DNA from: Chloroflexota bacterium
Lineage (GTDB): Bacteria > Chloroflexota > Dehalococcoidia > UBA6926 > JACQUM01
Reading direction: 5' to 3'
Length of the DNA stretch: 13,999 nucleotides
Assembly (NCBI GenBank): GCA_016210295.1
Contig: JACQUM010000053.1
Span: 1 to 13,999, forward strand
In this document: positions 5,519 to 12,463 of the stretch, piece after piece
How the letters are laid out: each line of letters starts with the position of its first letter
Position numbering within the stretch: position 1 is the first letter of the stretch
Notes under the pieces: generated by a model
Told to the model about the DNA's origin: nothing
What the model saw: the letters and a program-made list of their open reading frames with translations, nothing else
Database searches by the model: none
Made by a program: the position numbers and the translations under genes

Positions 5519-6649
5519 TCACGCTCTGTCCAGATCGTCCTTTGCAACCATGGGAAGATGGACGTAGCCACTGACCAGGATGTCGGGCCCGAGCGTCTCG
5601 ACACGAACCCTCTGGAGTCTCAGAGCTTCGGCCATCCGCGCGACGCCCGCCCCCTCAAAGGGACTCGACGCCTCGCGCCCGCCAACGAGGACCGGCGCAA
5701 CGAAAGCATAGACCTTGTCGATGAGCGCGGCGTCCATCAGAGAGCCGAGAAGGGTCCCACCCCCCTCAACCAGGACGCTGGTGACCTCACGGCTCCCCAA
5801 GTATCGGAGGAGGGAGAGGATGTCTACATGCCCATCCTCTCCGGGGAAGGCGACGGCATCTACACCCTCTCCGATCTGCTGGAAGGGCTTCCGTGCAGCA
5901 TCTGAAGCCACGGCCACCAGGCTCCGTCCCGGCTGGTGGAAGATGGCCGCCTTTGGCGAGGTGCGTCCCTGGCTGTCCACCACGACTCGCAGCGGCTGCC
6001 GAGGCGCCGCCGGAGTCTCCCATGCATCGCGCGCCGTGAGCCGCGGATCGTCGCTCAAGACGGTGCCAACCCCCACCATGATAGCGTCGGCTTGGCTCCG
6101 CAGGTGGTGGGCCCACCGGCGCGCCTCCTCCCCCGTGATCCACCGCGAGTCTCCCGTCCGCGTGGCGATCTTCCCGTCCAACGACATGGCATATTTGGCA
6201 GCGACGAAGGGGAGCCCGGTCTGGACGTGCTTGAGATAAGCCTCGTTGATCTCCGCGGCCCGCTCTGCCCCCTCTCCAACGACCGTGCGCACCCCTGCCG
6301 CCTCCAGCTCCCCCTTCCCCCGCCCCGAGACTTTGGGGTTCAAGTCGAGGAGGGAGAAGCGGACTTCGGCAACTCCCGCCTCGATGATGGCGGCCGTGCA
6401 CGGCGGTGTCCGCCCAAAGTGGCAGCAGGGCTCCAAGGTGACGTACAGGGTAGAGCCTCTGGCCTTTTCTCCCGCCTGCCTCAACGCGACGATCTCCGCG
6501 TGGGGCCCTCCAGGCGGCTGGGTGAACCCTTCTCCCACCACCTCGCCACCCCGGACCAGCACCGCACCCACCGCCGGGTTAGGGCTGACGGAGCCCAGAG
6601 CCCGCTCCGCTAAGGCTAGCGCCCGCTGTATGTGGTCCATCTCTGCCAT
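5519..6649 (-). CDS. ribD: Bifunctional pyrimidine deaminase / reductase (RibD)
   Basis: RibD performs steps two and three of riboflavin synthesis: deamination, then NADPH-dependent reduction of the ribosyl-pyrimidine. The deaminase domain (about 1-145) has the zinc site HAE at 50-52 and PCCHFGRTPPC at 74-84, both canonical. The reductase domain (about 148-365) shows KYAMSLDGKIAT, GVGTVLSDDPRLTAR and LVEGGGTLLGS. The length of 376 residues is normal. The ATG at 6647-6649 has only a poor ribosome site; an ATG three codons downstream is an alternative. Only 42 bases separate it from the dcd stop, with no promoter or FMN riboswitch seen there, so it probably relies on transcription from the dcd promoter. 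Confidence 0.96.
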   Translation of the reverse strand: MAEMDHIQRALALAERALGSVSPNPAVGAVLVRGGEVVGEGFTQPPGGPHAEIVALRQAGEKARGSTLYVTLEPCCHFGRTPPCTAAIIEAGVAEVRFSLLDLNPKVSGRGKGELEAAGVRTVVGEGAERAAEINEAYLKHVQTGLPFVAAKYAMSLDGKIATRTGDSRWITGEEARRWAHHLRSQADAIMVGVGTVLSDDPRLTARDAWETPAAPRQPLRVVVDSQGRTSPKAAIFHQPGRSLVAVASDAARKPFQQIGEGVDAVAFPGEDGHVDILSLLRYLGSREVTSVLVEGGGTLLGSLMDAALIDKVYAFVAPVLVGGREASSPFEGAGVARMAEALRLQRVRVETLGPDILVSGYVHLPMVAKDDLDRA

Positions 6650-6691
6650 AGGAGCGCCTGCCCCGAAACGATGTCAGCCGCCAAAAGACCA

Positions 6692-7543
6692 TCAGTCCAG
6701 GAGAGGAGCCGGCTTCCCACTGGGCGCAGCTACACGGAACTCCGGCAGCCGAGTCACCTGGAACACCTTTGCCCGGTGCGCTGGGTTGGGCCTCGCCCCC
6801 CGATAGACCCAGTCCTCCACCGTCTTCTGGGGAACGCTCAATGCCTCCGCGAGCCGCTTCGGACTCCCTTGGAACTCGCTCTGCTTGAGCCAGTCCCGCA
6901 AGACGCGCCCGTCGCGTTGGCGGCGCTTGGGCGCCGCCTGGACCGGGATAGAGGGCATGGTCAACAGGGCGGGTTGATGGAAATCCATGTGAACCCGGGT
7001 CGGGGTCGGCCCAGTCTGGCCCTGGTACTTGCTGCCCAACCCCGGGCTGCCATACGGTCGCTCCGCCGGGGTGGTGAGTCTATAGAACGAGATCTGGCTG
7101 ATCTTCATGCCGGGATAGAGATGGATGGGAAGTGAAGAGACGTTGCTGAGTTCGAGGGTCAGGCGTCCACGCCACCCTGGATCCACGTAGCCAGCCGTCG
7201 CATGAACGAGCAGCCCGATACGCCCGAGGGAGCTTTTCCCCTCGAGACGGGCCATCAGGTCGTCCGGGACTCCGATGTATTCCTTCGTCGCGCCGAGGAC
7301 AAACTGCCCCGGCTGAAGAGCGAAGTAGTCATTCTCACTCACCGTCACCTCGTCGGTCAGACCATCGAGAGGTTGCTTCAGATCGATGTAATAGGGACTT
7401 TTCCAGGGGCGAAACACACGGAAAGTGGACCCCAGGTGGACATCCACGCTCGCTGGCTGAATGCACGACTCATCCAGAGGAGGATCGATGACGATACGGC
7501 CCTTGGCGATCTCTTCCTTGATGGTACGGTCGCTGAGGACCAC
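6692..7543 (-). CDS. dcd: dCTP deaminase (probably bifunctional with dUTPase) with C-terminal HTH extension
   Basis: The core (residues 1 to about 188) deaminates dCTP towards dUMP supply for thymidylate. The motif block GKSSLGRIGLLVHATAG (102-118), then YVDPGW and LTLELSN with catalytic-type Glu131, then PGMKISQISF and GSKYQGQTGPTPTR, closely resembles the mycobacterial-type bifunctional dCTP deaminase/dUTPase as I remember it. Homologues usually end near residue 190. This protein continues to 283, and its tail (about 210-270) contains KRLAEALSVPQKTVEDWVYR, a convincing helix-turn-helix of the Cro/XRE kind. The start is GTG at 7541-7543, with GGGAGGGG at 7548-7555; the upstream in-frame extension crosses the promoter and is rejected. 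An extended -10 box lies about 30 bases upstream. It heads the riboflavin operon. Confidence 0.93.
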   Translation of the reverse strand: MVLSDRTIKEEIAKGRIVIDPPLDESCIQPASVDVHLGSTFRVFRPWKSPYYIDLKQPLDGLTDEVTVSENDYFALQPGQFVLGATKEYIGVPDDLMARLEGKSSLGRIGLLVHATAGYVDPGWRGRLTLELSNVSSLPIHLYPGMKISQISFYRLTTPAERPYGSPGLGSKYQGQTGPTPTRVHMDFHQPALLTMPSIPVQAAPKRRQRDGRVLRDWLKQSEFQGSPKRLAEALSVPQKTVEDWVYRGARPNPAHRAKVFQVTRLPEFRVAAPSGKPAPLLD

Positions 7544-7571
7544 GAGACCCCTCCCACCCCAATCTGGCTCC

Positions 7572-7580
7572 ACTATAGCA
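7572..7580 (-). promoter_or_regulatory. Extended -10 promoter for the dcd-rib operon
   Basis: Read on the minus strand, TGCTATAGT (7580 to 7572) matches the extended -10 form TGnTATAAT with one mismatch. No good -35 is present at 17 bases, as is common for extended -10 promoters. Initiation near 7565 would leave about 20 bases before the dcd GTG, including its ribosome site. Confidence 0.5.
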
Positions 7581-7602
7581 TAGAGGCGGAGGGGATGCGG
7601 AA

Positions 7603-7628
7603 GCGCTCTCCCCAGTCGGAGAGAGCGC
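7603..7628. repeat. 8-bp inverted repeat between SIMPL gene and dcd
   Basis: GCGCTCTC (7603-7610) pairs with GAGAGCGC (7621-7628) around a 10-base loop, 20 bases past the stop codon of the SIMPL gene. On the minus strand it is followed by only two T, so termination would be weak. It sits just upstream of the dcd promoter and could instead be an operator. Confidence 0.4.
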
Positions 7629-7648
7629 CAAGCCAAGAACGTATCCCC

Positions 7649-8512
7649 CTACTCCAGGGCGAAGACGGCCTGGACCTGGACGGTCACCTCCAGCTCGCCG
7701 ATCTCGACAGGGGTGGGTGCAGCCTTGTCAGCGAGAGCGAAGGCGCCTTCGGCTCGAGCCATAGGAACCGGGGAACCGCCGCCGGACTCGCTCAGGTAGA
7801 CCAGTCTGCCCAGCTTCACTCCAGCAGCCTCGGCCATGGAGCGGGCCCTGGACACGGCGTCTTTCACCGCCTTCGTCCGCGCCTCTGCCTGGGGCCCTTC
7901 TGGGTCCTGGACCGTGAAGCTGACGCCCTGGATACGGATGGCGTCGCCCCCGGCGGAGGCACCGCCATCGATGGCCTGCCCCACTTTGTCCAGAGCCCGC
8001 ACCCGCACCGAGAGCTGGTTGGTCACCTGATAGCCGTCCAAGACCTGCTTGTTCGTGCGTCCGCCCTGAGGAGAGAAGACCTCTTCGTAATGATAGACCG
8101 GCTGGATGTTGAAGAAGCTGGTCTGGATGTCCCGGCTTTCGATCCCCAGAGCCTTCAGCGCCTCGATGACCCGGTTCATCGCCGCCGCCGCCTCGTTCCG
8201 CGCCGCCTCCACCGAGTCCCGCTGGATTTCGATGCCCAGCCGGAGGAGGGCCACGTCCGGCTTGAGCGCCACTTTCCCCACGCCGTTCACCCACAGGCCT
8301 TCTTGGCTCCCGCTTCCGAAAGTCGCGGCACCGTAACCGAGGCTGGCGCCCGCCGAACGGGTCGTATCCGGCACAAGACGGCCCAGCAGGCCGCCGTCCC
8401 CCGTTGCCGTTCCCCCGTTCGTGGCGGCAGTGGTGCACCCCGCCACGATAAGCATCGAGGAGACCGCCCCGACAACCGCCAGGACTGGCTTACCCTTGCT
8501 CCAGCCGCGCAT
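7649..8512 (-). CDS. SIMPL (DUF541) domain lipoprotein
   Basis: A 287-residue exported protein begins at ATG 8510-8512, supported by AGGAGG at 8518-8523; the longer in-frame start at 8641 lacks both a ribosome site and a signal peptide. Residues 1-25 form a lipoprotein signal (WSKGKPVLAVVGAVSSMLIVAGC) with lipobox V-A-G-Cys26, so the mature protein is probably membrane anchored. A Gly/Ser/Thr-rich linker to about residue 70 precedes the SIMPL domain: VNGVGKVALKPDVALLRLGI, the helix EAARNEAAAAMNRVIEALKA, GIESRDIQTSFFNIQPVY and the YQVTNQLSVRV strand. The family is broad (BP26/YggE-like, periplasmic, stress-linked or of unknown role); no specific function can be given. It is transcribed towards dcd, with a 105-base gap. 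Confidence 0.88.
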   Translation of the reverse strand: MRGWSKGKPVLAVVGAVSSMLIVAGCTTAATNGGTATGDGGLLGRLVPDTTRSAGASLGYGAATFGSGSQEGLWVNGVGKVALKPDVALLRLGIEIQRDSVEAARNEAAAAMNRVIEALKALGIESRDIQTSFFNIQPVYHYEEVFSPQGGRTNKQVLDGYQVTNQLSVRVRALDKVGQAIDGGASAGGDAIRIQGVSFTVQDPEGPQAEARTKAVKDAVSRARSMAEAAGVKLGRLVYLSESGGGSPVPMARAEGAFALADKAAPTPVEIGELEVTVQVQAVFALE

Positions 8513-8650
8513 CCTAACCTCCTCCGCGCCGCCGACGGCAGCGTCCCAAGAATGTCCGCCTCTGTGAAGATAACGGATTCCTCGGCGGAAAGGTTGTCCC
8601 CTCGGGTCTGGCGAGAAGGTCGAAACGTGGCGACTCGACACCCCACCCCG

Positions 8651-8656
8651 TATAAT
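8651..8656 (+). promoter_or_regulatory. Perfect -10 box (TATAAT) of the signal peptidase gene
   Basis: TATAAT at 8651-8656 has only a weak -35 at 17 bases (TGGCGA, 8628-8633). Initiation would fall near 8662-8664, on top of the first ATG (8662). The transcript is therefore either leaderless from that ATG, or translation begins at the second ATG (8683) after a leader of about 20 bases. Confidence 0.5.
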
Positions 8657-8661
8657 CCGGT

Positions 8662-9327
8662 ATGGGAGTTCCGCCCGCCACCATGACTGAGAACGAAGAG
8701 ACAGTTCCCGACGAGGTCAAAGAGAGACCATCGGCCTTCCGAATCGCGCGCGAGATCGTCGAGACGGTCGTCGCCGCATTCGTCCTCTTCTTCGTCATCC
8801 AGCTTCTTGTGCAGAACTTCGGGGTGCACGGCCTCAGCATGGAGCCAAGCGTGCACTCCGGCCAGGTCCTCATGGTGAACAAGGTCGTCTACTTCTCCCT
8901 CGATGGCGACCTGGCAAGGAAAGCGCCCTTCCTGCAGGCCGGCTCCGAAGGGGACCTCTACATCTTCCACTCACCCCGACGCGGAGAAGTCATCGTCTTT
9001 CGCCCGCCCATCCTCTCCAACGAGGACTACATCAAAAGGGTCATCGGTGTTCCGGGAGACACCGTCTCCATCTCCAGCGGCACGGTCATCCGCAACGGAG
9101 AGCCGTTAGAAGAGCCCTACGTCTCCTACCGGGGCAACGACTCCATGGACACTGTCATCGTCCCGGCAGGCGAATACTTCGTCCTGGGAGACAATCGCGC
9201 CAACAGCCGCGACTCCCGGTCCTGGGGGATGTTGCCCGGAGAGAACATCATCGGCAAAGCCTGGCTCACCTACTGGCCTCTCGACAAGCTGGGTTTCCTG
9301 GAGAACAATCCCCCGCCCCAGCCCTAA
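8662..9327 (+). CDS. lepB: Signal peptidase I (type I leader peptidase)
   Basis: This membrane serine protease removes signal peptides from secreted proteins. From the first ATG it has 221 residues: a short cytosolic N-terminus, one membrane segment (about 31-51, EIVETVVAAFVLFFVIQLLV), box B with catalytic Ser59 (GLSMEPS), box D with general-base Lys125 (YIKRVIGVPGD), and box E (VLGDNRANSRDSRSWG). All catalytic features are present and the length fits Gram-positive-like or Chloroflexota enzymes. The start is uncertain between ATG 8662 and ATG 8683 (eighth codon), because the -10 box is immediately upstream and neither has a convincing ribosome site. It diverges from the SIMPL lipoprotein gene, with 149 bases between their likely starts. 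Confidence 0.95.
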   Translation: MGVPPATMTENEETVPDEVKERPSAFRIAREIVETVVAAFVLFFVIQLLVQNFGVHGLSMEPSVHSGQVLMVNKVVYFSLDGDLARKAPFLQAGSEGDLYIFHSPRRGEVIVFRPPILSNEDYIKRVIGVPGDTVSISSGTVIRNGEPLEEPYVSYRGNDSMDTVIVPAGEYFVLGDNRANSRDSRSWGMLPGENIIGKAWLTYWPLDKLGFLENNPPPQP

Positions 9328-9343
9328 GGCCTCTCGCGTCCGC

Positions 9344-9349
9344 TATGAT
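9344..9349 (+). promoter_or_regulatory. Possible -10 box of tRNA-Lys
   Basis: TATGAT lies 16 bases before the mature tRNA 5' end; the -35 region is poor. It is followed by the self-complementary GGAGAG-GG-CTCTCC (9350-9363), which may be a processing hairpin or end the signal peptidase transcript. Confidence 0.3.
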
Positions 9350-9365
9350 GGAGAGGGCTCTCCGT

Positions 9366-9438
9366 GGGCCGTTAGCTCAGCTGGCAGAGCAGGGGACTTT
9401 TAATCCCAAGGTCTAGGGTTCGAATCCCTAACGGCCCA
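9366..9438 (+). tRNA. tRNA-Lys (anticodon UUU)
   Basis: A 73-base cloverleaf. The acceptor GGGCCGT (9366-9372) pairs with ACGGCCC (9431-9437), with discriminator A at 9438. The D arm is GCTC/GAGC, the anticodon stem GGGGA/TCCCA (outermost G-A pair not Watson-Crick), and the anticodon loop CTTTTAA carries TTT at 9399-9401. The T arm TAGGG-TTCGAAT-CCCTA is perfect. CCA is not encoded (CTT follows), so it must be added after transcription. No attachment-site duplication is visible around it. Confidence 0.96.
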
Positions 9439-9489
9439 CTTGCGTGGAGAGGAACAGGGCCTTTGCTCCCAAGCCCGCCTCGTCTCCCG

Positions 9490-9498
9490 TGCTAAGAT
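9490..9498 (+). promoter_or_regulatory. Extended -10 box just before the oxidase gene
   Basis: TGCTAAGAT (9490-9498) matches the extended -10 pattern. Initiation near 9505 would leave only about three bases before the ATG at 9508, giving a leaderless or nearly leaderless mRNA. This agrees with the absence of a ribosome site (AAAAGCGCC precedes the ATG). Confidence 0.4.
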
Positions 9499-9507
9499 AA
9501 AAGCGCC

Positions 9508-10605
9508 ATGACCCAGCCAGCGAAGCCAGAGCCAGTCAACCTCTCCGACTTCGAGGCCGCGGCCCGAGAGCGCCTTTCCCCCACCGCCTACGACTACTAC
9601 GCCTCCGGCGCCGGGGACGAGATCACCCTCCGGGAGAACCACGCCGCCTTCGACAGAATCCAGCTTCTCCCTCGCGTCCTCGTGGACGTCAGCCACAGGG
9701 ACCTGTCCACCACCGTTCTTTCCCGGCCCACCGCCATGCCCGTCATGATCGCCCCCACCGCCTTCCACCGTCTGGCCTGCCCGGAGGGGGAGCTGGCTAC
9801 CGCCCGGGCGGCCGCAGAGATGGGCATCGTCATGGTCCTCAGCACCCTTTCCAACGTCCCCTTGGAGGAGGTCGCGCAGGTAGGCCCGTCGCCGAGGTGG
9901 TTCCAGCTTTACATTTACCGGGACCGCGGCGTCACCCGCTCCCTCGTCGAGCGGGCCGAGGCGTCTGGCTATCAGGCCCTCTGCGTCACGGTAGACGCGC
10001 CGCTGCTGGGACGCCGGGAACGGGATGTCCGGAACCGGTTCTCCCTTCCCCCCGACCTCGCCGTCGCCAACCTCCTCCACTATCTCCCCAAGGAGTCGCA
10101 GGCCGAAGCCCCGCAGTCGGCCCTGAATGCCTATTTCGCCCGGCTCATGGACCAGTCCGTGACCTGGGACGACCTGGACTGGCTCCGCGGCATCACGTCG
10201 CTCCCCGTGGTGCCGAAGGGAATCCACCACCCGGAAGACGCCCGGCTGGCGGTGGAGCACGGCGTCCCGGCCATCGTGGTCTCCAACCACGGCGGGCGCC
10301 AGCTCGACACCGCGCCCGCGACCATCGACCTGCTCCCCGCCATCGCCGACGCCGTCCAGGGGCGAGCGGAGATCCTCCTGGACGGGGGCGTGCGGCGCGG
10401 CACGGATGTCATCAAGGCGCTGGCGCTGGGAGCCCGTGCCGTCCTCATCGGGCGGCCGGTCCTCTGGGGACTGGCCGTGGACGGGCAGCGCGGGGCGGAG
10501 AGAGTCCTCCGTCTCCTGCAGAAAGAGATCGACCTCGCTATGGCCCTTTGCGGCCTCACCAAGGTCTCCGATATCACCAGCGACCTGGCACGCTGGCCCC
10601 ACTGA
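9508..10605 (+). CDS. FMN-dependent alpha-hydroxy-acid oxidase/dehydrogenase
   Basis: A 365-residue TIM-barrel flavoenzyme of the glycolate oxidase / L-lactate dehydrogenase (LldD) / lactate oxidase family, oxidising an L-2-hydroxy acid to the 2-keto acid. Visible hallmarks are YDYYASGAGDE (28-38), the FMN-region MIAPTAFHRLACPEGE (80-95), WFQLYIYRDR (131-140, active-site Tyr), TVDAPLLGRRERDVRN (161-176), Lys237 in VVPKGI, and the catalytic signature VVSNHGGRQLD with His261 and Arg264. LLDGGVRRGTDVIKALALGARAVLIGRP binds the FMN phosphate. The substrate cannot be decided from sequence alone. No membrane-binding loop or cytochrome domain is seen, so a soluble oxidase is likely. The ATG at 9508 lacks a ribosome site but follows an extended -10 box closely. 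Confidence 0.92.
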   Translation: MTQPAKPEPVNLSDFEAAARERLSPTAYDYYASGAGDEITLRENHAAFDRIQLLPRVLVDVSHRDLSTTVLSRPTAMPVMIAPTAFHRLACPEGELATARAAAEMGIVMVLSTLSNVPLEEVAQVGPSPRWFQLYIYRDRGVTRSLVERAEASGYQALCVTVDAPLLGRRERDVRNRFSLPPDLAVANLLHYLPKESQAEAPQSALNAYFARLMDQSVTWDDLDWLRGITSLPVVPKGIHHPEDARLAVEHGVPAIVVSNHGGRQLDTAPATIDLLPAIADAVQGRAEILLDGGVRRGTDVIKALALGARAVLIGRPVLWGLAVDGQRGAERVLRLLQKEIDLAMALCGLTKVSDITSDLARWPH

Positions 10606-10633
10606 ATGGGGCGTCGCAGTTGACTTCGGAGCC

Positions 10634-11005
10634 TCAGCCCGCCTTCTGGGAGGACGGGCCGCCGGTCGCCGGAGCCGCGGACGCCCGCTGGGGGAAGGCT
10701 CCCTCCTCCACGAGCTTCTTGTACAGGGCGACACCCTGTTCCGTGGGCACGTAGGCCTTCACGACGTACCGGTCCACCGACCGCTCCGCGATCAGGCCCA
10801 CTATGATGAGGGCCCGCACGATCATCTCCCCCAGGTAGCCTCCGGTGGACAGGTAATGATCGGGGACAGGCTGCTTAGTGCGCTCGTACTCCCGGGCGAT
10901 CTGGCGGAAGGCCTGGGCGGCCTCCTCCTCGATATTCTTCAGCACTTGCTTGATGATCTCCGTGTTGTTGATGAGACTGGCGAATTCCTTGTAACCGCTA
11001 GTCAT
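10634..11005 (-). CDS. Winged-helix-like hypothetical regulator
   Basis: From the ATG at 11003-11005 this is 123 residues; the same frame could begin at ATG 11102-11104 (156 residues). I prefer the shorter form because the added 33 residues look unconserved and overlap a leader hairpin, but neither start has a good ribosome site. An amphipathic N-terminal helix (EIIKQVLKNIEEEAAQAFRQIAREYERTK) precedes GGYLGEMIVRALIIVGLIAERSVDRYVVKAYVPTEQGVALYKKLVEEG. The segment ALIIVGLIAE...YVPTEQGVALYKKL reads like the recognition helix, wing and final helix of a winged-helix protein. A Gln/Ala/Ser-rich tail ends it. It is divergent from an MFS exporter gene, the typical place for a local regulator. Its function is inferred, not certain. 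Confidence 0.65.
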   Translation of the reverse strand: MTSGYKEFASLINNTEIIKQVLKNIEEEAAQAFRQIAREYERTKQPVPDHYLSTGGYLGEMIVRALIIVGLIAERSVDRYVVKAYVPTEQGVALYKKLVEEGAFPQRASAAPATGGPSSQKAG

Positions 11006-11043
11006 TCTCTGGGTCCCCCAAATCAGAGAGATGTAGGACGGCT

Positions 11044-11085
11044 CCCACCCTTCAGGATACGTCACCTCCCTTGTTGGAAGGTGGG
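11044..11085 (-). repeat. Leader hairpin upstream of the winged-helix gene
   Basis: CCCACCCTTC (11044-11053) pairs with GAAGGTGGG (11077-11085) with one bulged C and a 23-base loop. On the minus strand it lies 39-80 bases before the preferred ATG and contains an AGGGAGGT sequence in its loop that fits no nearby start codon. It may be a regulatory leader structure, or part of the coding region if the longer start is used. Confidence 0.35.
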
Positions 11086-11092
11086 ACTTTCC

Positions 11093-11106
11093 CCATGGTA
11101 TCATGG
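11093..11106. promoter_or_regulatory. Inverted repeat CCATG-N4-CATGG between divergent genes
   Basis: CCATG (11093-11097) and CATGG (11102-11106) flank GTAT, and the surrounding TTTCC/GGAAA extends the symmetry with one extra C. It covers TATCAT (11099-11104), a five-of-six -10 match on the plus strand. It is a plausible operator controlling the MFS gene (ATG 11149) and the divergent winged-helix gene. No matching -35 is seen. Confidence 0.35.
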
Positions 11107-11148
11107 AAAATCCTCTGATAGCGCATCGTCACGACAGGACCCACTGGA

Positions 11149-12423
11149 ATGCAAAGCTCCCCGACGCGTCAGGCCTGGTCGGACCGCCTCCAAGCCTTCG
11201 GCGCCCTGCGGAACCCGGGCTTTCGCGTCTTCTGGCTAGCGCTGGTTCTCTTTGTCACCGGTTTCAACATCCTGTCCGTCGCCCAGGCATGGCTCCTCTA
11301 CGACCTCACAGGCTCCCCCGTGTTTCTCGGCCTCATCGGAGCCGCCATGGCAGTGCCGACCATTCTCATGAACTTCTTCGGGGGAGTCATCGCCGATAGG
11401 CTCGACCGCCGTCGCCTCATCATCCTCACCCAGAGCCTGACAGTGGCGACGATGCTGGTCCTGCTGGCGCTCGTTGCCACCGGCCGCATTGAGGCCTGGC
11501 ATCTCCTGGCGACGGCGGCGATCATGGGCGCCGTCCAGGGGTTCGACCAGCCCGCACGGCAGGCCCTCATGCCCCAGCTCATCGATCGCAAAGACCTGAT
11601 GAACGCCGTCGCCCTGAACTCCGCCGTCTGGCAGGGTGGACGCATCGTGGGTCCTGCCATCGGCGGGGTCCTGATCGGATCCTTTGGTGTCACCGTTTGC
11701 TTCGCAGTCACCACGGCGGCCTTCTTGGGCGCCGTTCTCCTCTTCGTCTGGCTGCGTTCACCGCAGAACACCGAGAGCCGCCGAGCCGAGAGCTTCCGGC
11801 GTCAGATGGGCGAGGGCCTCGCCTTCGTCGCAAAGACCCCTCTCTTTGCCAGCCTCATAGGCATCTCCTTCTTCAACAGCTTCTTCGGCCTCTCCTTCAT
11901 CTTCCTTCTCCCTATCTTCGCCAAGGACATCCTGAACGCGGGACCATCGGGCCTGGGAATCCTCATCGGCGCCTCGGGCGTCGGCGCTCTCGCAGGAACG
12001 GTCTTCGTCGCCGCTGCTGGATCTCGCGTGCCGAAGAGCCTCGTCATCCTTGCCGGAGGCGTGCTCTTCGGCGTCACCCTCGCCCTTTTCGCCTTCTCCC
12101 AGTCCATGCCCCTCTCCCTGGCGATTCTCCTGATCTCCGGAGCGGCCAACTCCGTCTACACCATCGCCGCCATGACTGTTCTCCAGTTGGCCGTCCCCAA
12201 CGCCTTGCGGGGACGCGTCATGGGCATCTGGGGGCTGACATGGGCGATGATGCCGCTCGGTGGCCTACAAGCGGGCATCGTCGCCCACTTCATCGGCGCT
12301 CCAGGGGCCGTGGCCATCGGGGCAGGGCTGATCGTCCTCTTCACCATGGCTGTCGCCGGGCAGCCGGTCTTCCGGCGCCGTCTTCTGGAGGCTTCCGAGG
12401 CCCATGCGCCGGCGCACGCCTAG
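11149..12423 (+). CDS. MFS transporter, DHA3/EntS-like drug or siderophore exporter
   Basis: A 424-residue integral membrane protein with 10-12 hydrophobic segments in two halves. Motif A of the superfamily, GGVIADRLDRRRL (78-90), lies between the second and third helices. GAVQGFDQPARQALMPQLID and LNSAVWQGGRIVGPAIGGVLIG are characteristic of the MFS_3 (EntS-like) group. The central loop (SPQNTESRRAESFRRQMGEGLAFV) divides the halves. The likely role is proton-driven export of a drug, siderophore or metabolite, substrate unknown. The start is ATG 11149 with a modest AGGA at 11136-11139. It is divergent from a winged-helix-like gene and separated from it by an inverted repeat. After the stop, GCCCC-TTCA-GGGGC (12423-12436) is a small hairpin without a T-run. 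Confidence 0.9.
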   Translation: MQSSPTRQAWSDRLQAFGALRNPGFRVFWLALVLFVTGFNILSVAQAWLLYDLTGSPVFLGLIGAAMAVPTILMNFFGGVIADRLDRRRLIILTQSLTVATMLVLLALVATGRIEAWHLLATAAIMGAVQGFDQPARQALMPQLIDRKDLMNAVALNSAVWQGGRIVGPAIGGVLIGSFGVTVCFAVTTAAFLGAVLLFVWLRSPQNTESRRAESFRRQMGEGLAFVAKTPLFASLIGISFFNSFFGLSFIFLLPIFAKDILNAGPSGLGILIGASGVGALAGTVFVAAAGSRVPKSLVILAGGVLFGVTLALFAFSQSMPLSLAILLISGAANSVYTIAAMTVLQLAVPNALRGRVMGIWGLTWAMMPLGGLQAGIVAHFIGAPGAVAIGAGLIVLFTMAVAGQPVFRRRLLEASEAHAPAHA

Positions 12424-12463
12424 CCCCTTCAGGGGCAGGAAGTCTGCCAGAGTTCTCGCCTAG

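Noticed and set aside
9366..9440. tRNA-Lys as an integration site for the accessory region
   Set aside because: No direct repeat of the tRNA 3' end, no integrase and no shift in gene type next to it; the accessory region lies about 7 kb away.
9400..10734. 444-codon minus-strand ORF opposite the hydroxy-acid oxidase
   Set aside because: Antisense shadow: it overlaps the tRNA and the entire conserved oxidase gene, and its translation is Arg/Gly/Asp-rich without domains.
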